Source of the DNA: Brachybacterium ginsengisoli
GTDB lineage: Bacteria > Actinomycetota > Actinomycetes > Actinomycetales > Dermabacteraceae
Length of the DNA stretch: 64,000 bases
Direction: 5' to 3'
Assembly: GCF_002407065.1 (NCBI RefSeq)
Contig: NZ_CP023564.1
Location: forward strand, 1,550,001 to 1,614,000
Positions 1-7,376 of this stretch are shown here, in pieces (within the stretch, counting starts at the first letter, position 1; each line of letters opens with the position of its first letter). The notes below the pieces were generated by a model that worked only from the letters and a program-made list of their open reading frames with translations, ran no database searches and was not told the DNA's origin. Both the position numbers and the translations under genes were made by a program.

Positions 1-426
1 AGGGTTCCCGCCGTCGCGCCGCCCGTACTGGAAAACGCCCCGGTCATCGACGGGTAGCCGGCGGTCCACCCGGATCGGTGCCGAGACCCCCGGCAGGTGC
101 ACGGCGACGATCCCGTCGGCCTCCTCGACGAGCAGCCGGCGCAGACGCTCCGGCGCGGTCTCGTGGATCGCGAGCATCGAGGCCATCACCCAGCAGTCCC
201 CGAGCCGTCCCTGCCGCGGCCTCAGCAGGCGCTCCGGAGCCAGGGGCCCACGATCCTCGCGCAGCGCGGTGGCGTGCGTCCCGGGGGCCGGCGGGGGAGC
301 GCCGCCGTCGCCGGTGCCGTCCTCCGACGTCGGCACCCCGAGATGCGCAGCGCGCGCCCGCCACATCAGGGCGAGCGCGCGCAGGATGCGGCGCCAGGTG
401 CGCACGCGGGGGCGGTGCTCAGTCAT
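1..426 (-). CDS. Calpain-like (family C2) cysteine protease, N-terminal part, runs off the window
   Basis: Open frame of 142 codons from ATG at 426 to the window edge without a stop, so the C-terminal part is missing. Residues 72-82 read QGRLGDCWVMA, which matches the calpain active-site signature (Q-G-x-L-G-D-C-W) with presumed nucleophile Cys78. About 40 residues later comes a stretch with RVDRRLPVDD, like the calpain segment that follows the first helix. The catalytic His and Asn would lie beyond the edge. The first 60 residues are Arg-rich, then Pro/Gly-rich, with no clear signal peptide. It starts 32 bases after the phosphofructokinase stop on the same strand, so co-transcription is possible; the ribosome site is weak (GGGCTGCAG). 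Calpain-like proteases are uncommon and little studied in bacteria, and the substrate cannot be predicted. Confidence 0.72.
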   Translation of the reverse strand, partial: MTEHRPRVRTWRRILRALALMWRARAAHLGVPTSEDGTGDGGAPPPAPGTHATALREDRGPLAPERLLRPRQGRLGDCWVMASMLAIHETAPERLRRLLVEEADGIVAVHLPGVSAPIRVDRRLPVDDRGVFQYGRRDGGNP

Positions 427-458
427 CTGCAGCCCGCCCCCGCCTGTCGCACCGGAGC

Positions 459-1679
459 TCAGTGGGCCTCGGCCGCGACGACCGGCTGGCCGATGCGGTC
501 CATGACCTCGTGGAACCAGGGCTGCGAGATGTCGAAGGCCTTGTGGCCGGCGACGCGCTCGAACTCGACGGCGCGCAGCACGTCGCCCTGCTCCTCGTCG
601 TGCCCGACGAGGCCGGAGCCGCCCTCGAGCGCGACCTGCACCGCGTAGTCGGTCATCGACTTGATCAGGCGCAGATCCTCGGGGTTGGCCTTCGCGGAGC
701 GGGAGAAGTAGCCCGACTTCTGGACCATGACCTTCTCCGCGCCGAGCTTCTCCGCGAACTGCTTCGCGAACCACTGGCCGGGGTTGATCGTGTCGATCTT
801 GACGTGGCCGAAGGGATCCTTCTCCGGCTCCTCGCCTCGGGCCTGCATCTCGGCGATGATCTCCGGGATGCCGGCGCCCTCGGACAGGAAGATGTTCACG
901 CAGCCGGCGTCGTCCATGACGGCCTTCAGACGCTCGGCCTCGGCGTCGATGTCGAGCTTCAGCTCGGGCAGGTACACGGCGTGGACGTCCCAGCGCTCGG
1001 CGCGGTGGCCGATCCCGGGCAGCCACTCCTGCTTCGAGTGCCAGTCCTGGTAGTACTCCGCGGCCTGGGCGGTGAGGTACCCGCAGGCACGACCCATGAT
1101 CTCGTGGATGATCAGCATCTTCGGGTTCGAGCCGTGCTCGGCGACGATGTTCTGCGCGTAGATGCTGGACTGCTCGGCGGCGGACTTCGCGCCCAGGGAC
1201 TGACGGATCGGCACGATGTCGTTGTCGATCGTCTTGGGCAGGCCCACGACCTGCAGCTCGTGGCCGTTGTCGTGGAGGTACTTCGCCAGGTCCGCGGCGG
1301 TGGTGTTGGTGTCGTCGCCGCCGATGGTGTGGAGCACGTCCACGCCGTCGTCCTTGAGCTTGTTCGCGGCGACCTCGAGGGCGTTCTCGCCCTCCTGGAT
1401 CAGGCCGCGCTTGACGAGGTCCGCGGTGTTGGTGAGCTTCACGCGGGAGTTGCCGATGGGGGAGCCGCCGTAGTTGTGCAGCAGGCCGGCCTTCGCGCGC
1501 ACCTCGTCGTCCACCACGAGCTTCTCGCCGGAGAGCAGTCCCCAGTAGCCGTGCTTGTAGGCGATGATCTCGACGTCGGGCACCAGCTCGGTGTACCGCT
1601 CGATGAGGCCGCCGACGGCGGAGGACAGGCAGGGGGCATAGCCACCGGCGGTCAGGAGGGCGACGCGCTTGACGGTCAT
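459..1679 (-). CDS. pfp: Pyrophosphate-dependent 6-phosphofructokinase
   Basis: A 406-residue cytoplasmic enzyme predicted to phosphorylate fructose 6-phosphate to fructose 1,6-bisphosphate, probably with PPi as donor and reversibly. The N-terminal loop reads LTAGGYAPCLSS. The two positions that separate PPi- from ATP-dependent enzymes carry the PPi-type residues: Asp in GGDDTNT (about 120-126) and Lys in PKTIDND (148-154). The substrate motif MGRACG is at about 195-200. Length is typical of the group. The ATG at 1679 lies about 40 bases after a TAGACT -10 box. The calpain-like gene follows on the same strand. Cofactor choice rests on the motif; whether another PFK exists in the genome is unknown. 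Confidence 0.93.
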   Translation of the reverse strand: MTVKRVALLTAGGYAPCLSSAVGGLIERYTELVPDVEIIAYKHGYWGLLSGEKLVVDDEVRAKAGLLHNYGGSPIGNSRVKLTNTADLVKRGLIQEGENALEVAANKLKDDGVDVLHTIGGDDTNTTAADLAKYLHDNGHELQVVGLPKTIDNDIVPIRQSLGAKSAAEQSSIYAQNIVAEHGSNPKMLIIHEIMGRACGYLTAQAAEYYQDWHSKQEWLPGIGHRAERWDVHAVYLPELKLDIDAEAERLKAVMDDAGCVNIFLSEGAGIPEIIAEMQARGEEPEKDPFGHVKIDTINPGQWFAKQFAEKLGAEKVMVQKSGYFSRSAKANPEDLRLIKSMTDYAVQVALEGGSGLVGHDEEQGDVLRAVEFERVAGHKAFDISQPWFHEVMDRIGQPVVAAEAH

Positions 1680-1720
1680 GGAGAGGGAGTCCCTTCACGG
1701 GTCGGGGTCAGATGCCCCGG

Positions 1721-1726
1721 AGTCTA
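1721..1726 (-). promoter_or_regulatory. Probable -10 box of the phosphofructokinase gene
   Basis: Minus-strand TAGACT fits the actinobacterial TANNNT -10 consensus. The predicted start site near 1714 gives a leader of about 35 bases before the ATG at 1679. No convincing -35 is seen. Confidence 0.45.
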
Positions 1727-1754
1727 CCGAGAGGAGCTGGGCGCGCCGTGCGGT

Positions 1755-1788
1755 GGCTCCTCCCGTGGACGCCCCGCCGGGAGGAGCC
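1755..1788 (-). terminator. Hairpin terminator after the HisN-type gene
   Basis: Perfect 11-bp inverted repeat, GGCTCCTCCCG at 1755-1765 and its complement at 1778-1788, with a 12-base loop, just beyond the phosphatase stop at 1800. There is no T-run, as is common in GC-rich actinobacteria. Confidence 0.6.
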
Positions 1789-1799
1789 GCGAGCAGAGC

Positions 1800-2594
1800 T
1801 CAGGACTCGCGGGCGGCGAGCGCCTCGAGGATCTCCTCGTGCAGGTGCCCGTTGGTGGCCACGGCGTCCCCGCCGAAGGGGCCGTCCTCCCCGGCGAGGG
1901 AGGTGAAGCGGCCGCCGGCCTCGGTGACGATCGGTGCCAGCGCCACCATGTCGTGCAGGGCGAGGGCCGGTTCGCAGGCGGCATCGACCGCGCCCTCGGC
2001 CACGAGCATGTAGGACCAGAAGTCGCCGTAGGCGCGGGTGCGCCAGAACCGCTGCATGAGGTTGAGCATCTGGGGCAGGCGGTCGCGCTCGGCCCAGCCG
2101 TGCAGCGAGGAGTACGAGAGGGAGGCCTCCTCGATCGAGTCCACCGAGGAGACCTGGAGGCGGCTGGCGCTGTTGATCCGCGAGCCGGTCCAGGCACCTG
2201 CGCCCTCGCCGCCCCACCAGCGGCGGTTCAGCGAAGGGGCGGAGACCAGGCCCACCACGGGACGGCCGTCCTCGATAAGGCCGATGAGCGTGCCCCACAC
2301 GGGCACGCCGCGCACGAAGTTGCTGGTGCCGTCGATCGGGTCGATCACCCACTGCCGCGGGGAGGCGCCGGTGCTGCCGAACTCCTCTCCGATCACCTGG
2401 TCGCGGGACCGGGACCGGGCGAGCTGGGAGCGCACCAGCTGCTCCGCGGCGCGGTCGGCATCGGTGACCTCGGTGAGGTCGGGCTTGGTGGTGACCTCGA
2501 GGTCCTGCGCCTTGAAGCGGGACATCGTGAGCTGGTCCACGGCATCGGCCAGCACGTGGGCGAGGCGCAGGTCATCGGCGAATCGACTGGACAT
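1800..2594 (-). CDS. hisN: Inositol-monophosphatase-family phosphatase, probably histidinol-phosphatase
   Basis: 264 residues with the Mg-dependent phosphatase motifs of the inositol monophosphatase family: GEEFG (about 69-73), DPIDGTSNF (about 84-92) and a C-terminal EPALALHDMVAL in place of the usual WDxAA metal-binding segment. Actinobacterial HisN enzymes show this kind of variation and hydrolyse L-histidinol phosphate in histidine biosynthesis, so that is the best call; inositol or fructose bisphosphate activity cannot be excluded. It is not in a his operon. Upstream on the same strand lie rsgA and aroA, separated by about 100 bases. The ATG at 2594 follows a TACTGT -10 box by only 6 bases, so the mRNA is probably leaderless. 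Confidence 0.85.
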   Translation of the reverse strand: MSSRFADDLRLAHVLADAVDQLTMSRFKAQDLEVTTKPDLTEVTDADRAAEQLVRSQLARSRSRDQVIGEEFGSTGASPRQWVIDPIDGTSNFVRGVPVWGTLIGLIEDGRPVVGLVSAPSLNRRWWGGEGAGAWTGSRINSASRLQVSSVDSIEEASLSYSSLHGWAERDRLPQMLNLMQRFWRTRAYGDFWSYMLVAEGAVDAACEPALALHDMVALAPIVTEAGGRFTSLAGEDGPFGGDAVATNGHLHEEILEALAARES

Positions 2595-2600
2595 GGGCCC

Positions 2601-2606
2601 ACAGTA
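2601..2606 (-). promoter_or_regulatory. -10 box implying a leaderless hisN transcript
   Basis: Minus-strand TACTGT (TANNNT type) ends 6 bases before the ATG at 2594, so transcription should begin at or next to the start codon. There is no Shine-Dalgarno sequence before the ATG, which agrees. Confidence 0.5.
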
Positions 2607-2651
2607 CGGGCCGTGGGCGCCCGGCCCGCGCAGCGACGCGGGAGCGTGCCG

Positions 2652-2679
2652 CGCCGAGACCCTCGCAGGTGCCTCGGCG
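2652..2679 (-). terminator. Weak hairpin after rsgA
   Basis: 7-bp inverted repeat CGCCGAG / CTCGGCG with a 14-base loop, about 20 bases beyond the rsgA stop. It is short, so termination here is only a suggestion. Confidence 0.3.
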
Positions 2680-2698
2680 GGCGGTCCTCACCGGCGTC

Positions 2699-3775
2699 TC
2701 ACATCTCCCAGGGGTCGTTCCGGCGCAGCGCCGTGGCGAGCCGGCGGTAGGAGATCAGCCGGGCGGGACCGGCGCTGCCCGCGCCGCCGGCCGCGACCTG
2801 GTCGTCCAGGGAGCAGTCCGGGGCGTCCTCGAGGTGGGTGCATCCGCGCGGGCACTGCTCGGCCAGCTCGTCGAGATCCGCGAAGGCCTCCAGCAGCTCT
2901 TCGGGGTCCACGTGCCCGAGGCCGAAGGAGCGCACGCCGGGCGTGTCGATCACCCAGCCGTCATCCTCCGGCAGCGGCATCGCGAGCGCCGACGAGGAGG
3001 TGTGGCGGCCGCGCCCGGTGACGTCGTTGACCACGCCGATCGCGCGATCGGTGCCGGGCACGAGCGCGTTCAGCAAGGTCGACTTGCCCACGCCCGAGTG
3101 GCCGATGAGCACGCTGACACGACCGGAGAGCCGCTCGCGCAGCTCCTCGAGCCCCACGATCCCCGGCGCCTCCGCGCGTCCCTCCTCGGCCGCCTGCTCC
3201 GGCGTCTCGCGACGCGTCACCACGTGCTCGAGACCCAGCGGGGCGTACGTGGTGAGGAACTGCTCGGGGGAGCGCAGATCGGACTTCGTGAGCACGAGCA
3301 GGGTGTCGATCCCGGCCACATAGGCGGCGACCAGGCAGCGATCGATCATCCCGCCGCGCGGCTCCGGCTCGGCGACCGCGGTGACCATGACCATCAGGTC
3401 CACGTTCGCCACCAGCGGCCGCTCCGTCGAGTCGTCGTCGTCCGCGCTGCGCCGCAGGAAGGAGCTGCGCTCCTGGATGCGCACGATGCGGGCGAGGGTG
3501 CCGTCGCGCCCGGAGGTGTCGCCGACGAGCCCCACCAGGTCACCGGGGACGATGGGGGAGCGGCCCAGCTCGCGGGCGCGCATGGCGGTGACCGCACGCT
3601 CCTCGGGGGTGCCCTCGGCGAGGATCGTCCGCCAGCGCCCGCGATCCACGGAGACCACGCGGGCGATGACGGCGTCCTCATGCTTGGGACGGTCCTTGGT
3701 GCGTGGACGGGAGCCGCGCCGCTGCGGGCGGACCCGGACGTCGCTCTCGTCGTACTCCCTCGCGGAGCGCCTCAC
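2699..3775 (-). CDS. rsgA: Ribosome small-subunit-dependent GTPase RsgA
   Basis: 358-residue circularly permuted GTPase that acts late in 30S subunit maturation. It has an OB-fold region with VPGDLVGLVGD, the G4-like TKSDL, the P-loop GHSGVGKST, a DTPG motif and a C-terminal zinc knuckle (CPRGCTHLEDAPDC). The chosen GTG at 3775 overlaps the aroA stop by four bases (GTGA); a longer open frame upstream lies antisense-like across aroA and has no RsgA similarity. The first 35 residues are Arg-rich, as in other actinobacterial RsgA proteins. Overlap with aroA implies translational coupling, a pairing also known in related genomes. Confidence 0.95.
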   Translation of the reverse strand: MRRSAREYDESDVRVRPQRRGSRPRTKDRPKHEDAVIARVVSVDRGRWRTILAEGTPEERAVTAMRARELGRSPIVPGDLVGLVGDTSGRDGTLARIVRIQERSSFLRRSADDDDSTERPLVANVDLMVMVTAVAEPEPRGGMIDRCLVAAYVAGIDTLLVLTKSDLRSPEQFLTTYAPLGLEHVVTRRETPEQAAEEGRAEAPGIVGLEELRERLSGRVSVLIGHSGVGKSTLLNALVPGTDRAIGVVNDVTGRGRHTSSSALAMPLPEDDGWVIDTPGVRSFGLGHVDPEELLEAFADLDELAEQCPRGCTHLEDAPDCSLDDQVAAGGAGSAGPARLISYRRLATALRRNDPWEM

Positions 3776-5097
3776 GCGTCGTCCGTCGCCGGCTCCGGAT
3801 GCAGCATCGACAGCCACATCCCCACGAAATCGGGCAGGGTCTTCTGGGTGGTGCCGATGTCGACCACCCGCAGATCCGGGACCCGCAGGCCGATGACCGC
3901 TCCCGCGGTGGCCATGCGGTGGTCCTCGTAGCTCTCGAAGACGGTGCCGCTGAGCTCGCCGGGGTGGATCTCCACCCCGTCCTCGAGCTCCTCGGTGCGG
4001 GCGCCGACCTTGGTCAGCTCCGTCGCCAGCGCCTTCAGCCGGTCCGTCTCGTGACCGCGCAGGTGTGCGATCCCGGTGAGCCGGGAGGGGGAGTCCGCCA
4101 GGGCGCACAGGGCCGCCACGGTGGGGGCCAGCTCGCCGACGGCGGACATGTCGGCGTCGATGCCGTGGAGGGTCCCGGTGCCGCGCACGCACACCGCGCC
4201 GTCCTCGCGCCACACCTCGCCGCCCATCCGGGCGAGCAGATCACGGTAGGCGTCGCCGGGCTGGGTGGTGGTCTCGGGCCAGTCGTCCACGGCGATGGTG
4301 CCGCCCGTGACCATCGCGGCCGCGAGGAAGGGGCCGGCGTTGGAGAGGTCGGGCTCGACGGCGACCTCACCGAGCCGGATCTCGCCGCGCCGCACCCGCC
4401 AGGTGTGCCGGCCCTCCGCATCCAGCTGGTGCGAGGCGTCGACGCCGGCCTGGCGCAGGGTCTCCACGGTCATCTCGATGTGGGGGAGGGACGGCAGCAC
4501 CGCGCCAACATGCACCAGCTCGACGTCCTCCTCGGCGCGCGCGGCGACCAGCAGGAGGTTGGAGATGAACTGGCTGGAGGCGCTGGCGTCGACCTGCAGA
4601 CGGCCGCCGCCGAGGCGGCCGGTGCCGTGAACGGTCAGCGGCAGCCGGCCGGGCTCGCCGTGCTCGGTGACCTCGACGCCCTGCTGGCGCAGGAGGTCGA
4701 TCACCGGATCCATCGGCCGCGCCAGCGCGGCGTCGTCCCCCGTGAAGCGGACGTCGCCGTGGTGCAGCGCCGCGAGCATCGGCACGAAGCGCATGACCGT
4801 GCCGGCCAGACCGGTGTGGATCTCGACCGGCTCTGCCGGCTCCTCGGTGGGAGCGGGAATCGGCGTGATGTGCAGCGCCCCGTCCTCGACGGCGAGCACG
4901 GCGCCCAGACGCTCGAGCGCATCGCGCATCAGGCGCGTGTCCCGGGAGACCAGCGCGCCGCGGAGCACCGCCGGCTCCGCCGCGGCGGCCGCCAGCAGCA
5001 TCCACCGGGCCGTCAGGGACTTGGATCCCGGGACCCGCACCAGGGCGTCGACCGGCCGATCGGCGACCGGTGCGGTCCACAGCACCTCCGAGGCCAC
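3772..5097 (-). CDS. aroA: 3-phosphoshikimate 1-carboxyvinyltransferase (EPSP synthase)
   Basis: 441 residues. Catalyses the sixth shikimate-pathway step, joining phosphoenolpyruvate to shikimate 3-phosphate. Visible family motifs include VPGSKSLTARWM near the N terminus, HTGLAGTVMRF, SSQFISNLL, EPDLSNAGPF and, near the C terminus, DHRMATAGAV. The GTG at 5097 is chosen because it gives the usual N terminus just before VPGSKS; the frame stays open far upstream but there overlaps the DoxX gene. The start lies 4 bases after the DoxX stop and the stop overlaps rsgA, so DoxX, aroA and rsgA may share one transcript. Confidence 0.96.
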   Translation of the reverse strand: MASEVLWTAPVADRPVDALVRVPGSKSLTARWMLLAAAAAEPAVLRGALVSRDTRLMRDALERLGAVLAVEDGALHITPIPAPTEEPAEPVEIHTGLAGTVMRFVPMLAALHHGDVRFTGDDAALARPMDPVIDLLRQQGVEVTEHGEPGRLPLTVHGTGRLGGGRLQVDASASSQFISNLLLVAARAEEDVELVHVGAVLPSLPHIEMTVETLRQAGVDASHQLDAEGRHTWRVRRGEIRLGEVAVEPDLSNAGPFLAAAMVTGGTIAVDDWPETTTQPGDAYRDLLARMGGEVWREDGAVCVRGTGTLHGIDADMSAVGELAPTVAALCALADSPSRLTGIAHLRGHETDRLKALATELTKVGARTEELEDGVEIHPGELSGTVFESYEDHRMATAGAVIGLRVPDLRVVDIGTTQKTLPDFVGMWLSMLHPEPATDDA

Positions 5098-5101
5098 GGC
5101 G

Positions 5102-5668
5102 TCAGCCCCGCTGGTCGGCGAGCTGCTTCTGCGCGGTCGCGACCGCGCCCTTCGCCTTCTTCTCCAGGCTCCCGGCCTTCTTCTCGAGCTCGCGCTGCTT
5201 CGCGGCGGCCTGCTTCTGGCTGCGCTCGATGAACTTGTTCGCGCGGTATCCGAGCGAGGGGCGGCCCGCGTGGTCCACGGCGGCCAGCAGCACGCCGCCG
5301 AGCAGACCGGCATCGGTGAGGATGGACTGGACCTCCTGGGTCAGCTCCTCGCCGCGCAGCTCCCAGACCTTCTTGCGACCGGCCCAGCCGATCGAGGTGG
5401 TGGCCAGCAGGGTCACGGCCGCGGCGCGCGGGTAGCGGTTGGTGGCGTACAGGACGCCCGCACCGGCGGCGACGGCGCCGGCGACCCGGACCACGGTGCG
5501 TGCATCGACGACGTCGGGCACGGAGCTCTTGGCGATCGCCGAGTCGACGGCGTCGAAGGCCTGCGGGTAGACATCGATCTCGCGCTCGGGGTGCAGGGCG
5601 GTGCGCACACCCTCGAAGACGAAGGGGGCGGCGAGCAGCGGCCGGGCGATGCGACGGACCAGAGACAT
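5102..5668 (-). CDS. DoxX family membrane protein
   Basis: 188 residues. The N terminus (RRIARPLLAAPFVFEG) and the helices around residues 62-80 and 85-95 resemble the DoxX family, whose members are small membrane proteins often linked to redox or thiol stress. The C-terminal 45 residues are Lys/Ala/Glu-rich and probably form a cytoplasmic coiled coil or tail. The ATG at 5668 has GTGAGG upstream. It lies head-to-head with the SigH-type gene, whose own promoter sits in the shared 218-base gap; this agrees with a stress link but does not prove it. A possible -10 (TAGTCT, minus strand) is at 5740-5745. Confidence 0.78.
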   Translation of the reverse strand: MSLVRRIARPLLAAPFVFEGVRTALHPEREIDVYPQAFDAVDSAIAKSSVPDVVDARTVVRVAGAVAAGAGVLYATNRYPRAAAVTLLATTSIGWAGRKKVWELRGEELTQEVQSILTDAGLLGGVLLAAVDHAGRPSLGYRANKFIERSQKQAAAKQRELEKKAGSLEKKAKGAVATAQKQLADQRG

Positions 5669-5753
5669 GGTGTCCTCACGTTCTCGACGGGGTCAGGAGG
5701 TCGGGCGGCCCGGCCATGTCGGCCAGGTCACCGGCGCCCAGACTACCGTCCGG

Positions 5754-5779
5754 GGAACATCCGGCGTGCCCGACGCGTT
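5754..5779 (+). promoter_or_regulatory. SigH/SigR-type promoter upstream of the sigma factor gene
   Basis: GGAAC at 5754-5758 and GTT at 5777-5779 are separated by exactly 18 bases. This matches the consensus (GGAAY-N18-GTT) recognised by SigR of Streptomyces and SigH of mycobacteria, so autoregulation is expected. A start near 5786 gives a leader of about 100 bases to the ATG at 5887. Confidence 0.72.
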
Positions 5780-5886
5780 GCACCGGACGGTGCGACCATC
5801 CGGTCGCCGCCTCATGACGGCCCGGCGACGGGTGCATGACCACAGCACGAGACGACGCCGATCGGCGCCGTGAGGACGGAGGACGA

Positions 5887-6651
5887 ATGCCCACCTCGGT
5901 GCTCGAGCAGGCCCCGCCCCGGCGCGGTGGCGTAGGTTTGAGGGTGATGACCCGTACAGATCCCGCCCCGAGCCCCGCCGCGGGCGCGCCGGACCCCGCC
6001 GTCGAGCCGGAGGAGCCGGGGACGGTCGACGCCCCGGACTTCGACTTCGAGGCCGAGGCGCTCTCCCACCTGGACTCCCTCTACGGCGGTGCGCTGCGGA
6101 TGACCCGCAACCCGCATGACGCCGAGGACCTGGTCCAGGACACCTTCGTCAAGGCGTTCCGCGCCCGTGAGCGGTTCACCCCGGGCACGAACATGCGTGC
6201 CTGGCTGTACCGCATCATGACCAACAGCTACATCTCGATCTACCGCACCAAGCAGCGTCGGCCCAAGGAGGCGTGGTCCGACACCGTCGAGGACTGGCAG
6301 CTGGCCGAGGTCGCGGGGCACACCAGCGGCGGCCTGCGCTCCGCGGAGACCGAGGTGCTCGACCACCTGCCGGACTCCGCCGTCAAGGACGCGCTCGGCG
6401 AGCTGCGCGAGGACTACCGCATGGCGGTCTACCTCGCCGATGTCGAGGGCTTCGCCTACAAGGAGATCGCCGAGATCATGGACACCCCGATCGGGACCGT
6501 CATGTCCCGCCTGCACCGGGGACGGCGCCAGCTGCGCGAGCGGCTCTCGGACTACGCCTACCGCAGCGGCTTCCTGCGCGAGGATCCGTCGGCCGACGGA
6601 TCGGCCTCGGGCACCGCGCAGGGAACCCCGGACAGGGAGGACGCACGATGA
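5887..6651 (+). CDS. sigH: ECF RNA polymerase sigma factor, SigH/SigR type
   Basis: 254 residues from ATG 5887, which has a strong GGAGG four bases upstream. A second in-frame ATG at 5947 (234 residues) fits a leaderless transcript, because TAGGTT at 5933-5938 lies just before it. Region 2 ([14 protein letters not shown], then [13 protein letters not shown]) and region 4 ([21 protein letters not shown]) are intact. In Streptomyces and mycobacteria this factor drives the thiol-oxidative stress regulon: thioredoxin, mycothiol and proteases. The next gene, overlapping by ATGA, encodes the cognate zinc anti-sigma factor. The GGAAC-N18-GTT promoter upstream predicts self-activation. A third in-frame ATG at 5836 has no good ribosome site. 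Confidence 0.92.
   Translation: MPTSVLEQAPPRRGGVGLRVMTRTDPAPSPAAGAPDPAVEPEEPGTVDAPDFDFEAEALSHLDSLYGGALRMTRNPHDAEDLVQDTFVKAFRARERFTPGTNMRAWLYRIMTNSYISIYRTKQRRPKEAWSDTVEDWQLAEVAGHTSGGLRSAETEVLDHLPDSAVKDALGELREDYRMAVYLADVEGFAYKEIAEIMDTPIGTVMSRLHRGRRQLRERLSDYAYRSGFLREDPSADGSASGTAQGTPDREDAR
5933..5938 (+). promoter_or_regulatory. Housekeeping-type -10 box for a leaderless short sigH mRNA
   Basis: TAGGTT ends 8 bases before the internal ATG at 5947, which has no Shine-Dalgarno sequence of its own. No clear -35 is visible. It may give basal expression of the shorter sigma factor. Confidence 0.45.
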
Positions 6652-6983
6652 ACCAGGATCGACCCGTCGGTCGCGACGACTCCGCGGATCGCGACCTGCG
6701 CTACGGGCTCCAGGGCGCTCTGGACGGCGAGCTGCCGGCCGAGCTGGTCCAGCGCATGCAGAACCACACCGAGGGCTGCCCGGAGTGCGCCGAGGAGTGG
6801 GAGCAGGTGCGCCTGATCAAGGAGCTGGTGCGCCGCAGCTGCGCCGATCGTGCCCCGTCCGAGCTCAAGGAGCGCATCGCCGTCCAGTGCCGCACCGTCT
6901 CGGTGACCCGCACGGAGGTCGACGGCAGCACGGTGCGCGTCACCCGCACCTCGACCGTGCGGCGCGAGTATCCCGGCACCTGA
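6648..6983 (+). CDS. rsrA: Zinc-binding anti-sigma factor, RsrA/RshA type
   Basis: 111 residues. Expected to bind the adjacent SigH-type factor and release it on thiol oxidation. It carries the zinc anti-sigma motif H40-x3-C44-x2-C47 and the family-typical [16 protein letters not shown] (63-77 region). The upstream cysteine that completes the RsrA zinc site and forms the redox disulfide is absent: the aligned position is Asp14. Additional cysteines are at 65 and 81. The C-terminal 30 residues are a Thr/Arg/Val-rich extension. The ATG overlaps the sigma factor stop (ATGA), implying coupled translation; a strong hairpin follows at 7050-7098. Confidence 0.88.
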   Translation: MNQDRPVGRDDSADRDLRYGLQGALDGELPAELVQRMQNHTEGCPECAEEWEQVRLIKELVRRSCADRAPSELKERIAVQCRTVSVTRTEVDGSTVRVTRTSTVRREYPGT

Positions 6984-7049
6984 GCCGCACGGCCGCACGG
7001 CCGCACGGCGACCTGTGCGCCGGCGGCCGGGCAGCCAAGTGCCCCGGCA

Positions 7050-7098
7050 GACATGACGACGGGCCGCACCCGAGAGGGGAGCGGCCCGTCGTCATGTC
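7050..7098. terminator. Bidirectional terminator between the anti-sigma gene and bL37
   Basis: Perfect 18-bp inverted repeat (7050-7067 and 7081-7098) with a 13-base loop lies between two convergent genes, so it can end transcripts from both sides. Confidence 0.8.
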
Positions 7099-7117
7099 GC
7101 ACTCGGCGACGTCACGG

Positions 7118-7192
7118 TCAGCTGTTGGGGCGCTTGCCGTGATTCGCGCCGTTCTTACGGCGAGACTTGCGCTTGCGTCCTCGCTTGCTCAT
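7118..7192 (-). CDS. 50S ribosomal protein bL37 (24 residues)
   Basis: A tiny, very basic protein starting MSKRGRKRKSRRKNG and ending NHGKRPNS, matching the actinobacteria-specific ribosomal protein first seen in mycobacterial 50S structures. The ATG at 7192 has a good ribosome site (AAGGAG) 6 bases upstream. It is easily missed because of its size. It sits convergent to the sigma/anti-sigma operon, with the shared terminator between. A CACAAT -10-like element (minus strand, 7227-7232) may be its promoter. Confidence 0.82.
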   Translation of the reverse strand: MSKRGRKRKSRRKNGANHGKRPNS

Positions 7193-7376
7193 CACGATCT
7201 CCTTCCTTCGCCCGGATGACCAGACGATTGTGCCACATGGGGTCCTGTACGGCGCCGCGCGGAGGGAGGTCCGCACGGGGCTGAGTCCGAGGTCACTCGC
7301 CGTCGTGCCCTGTCGGTGCACGACGGGGCTCTTCGGACGGAGCGGGGGTGGCCCGGGCGGGGCCGGCGGGGCGAGG

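Noticed and set aside
78..2750. Long plus-strand open frame antisense to pfp and hisN
   Set aside because: High GC makes long antisense frames common. The translation is repetitive in Arg, Gly, Val and His without a recognised fold, and the opposite strand carries two clear enzymes.
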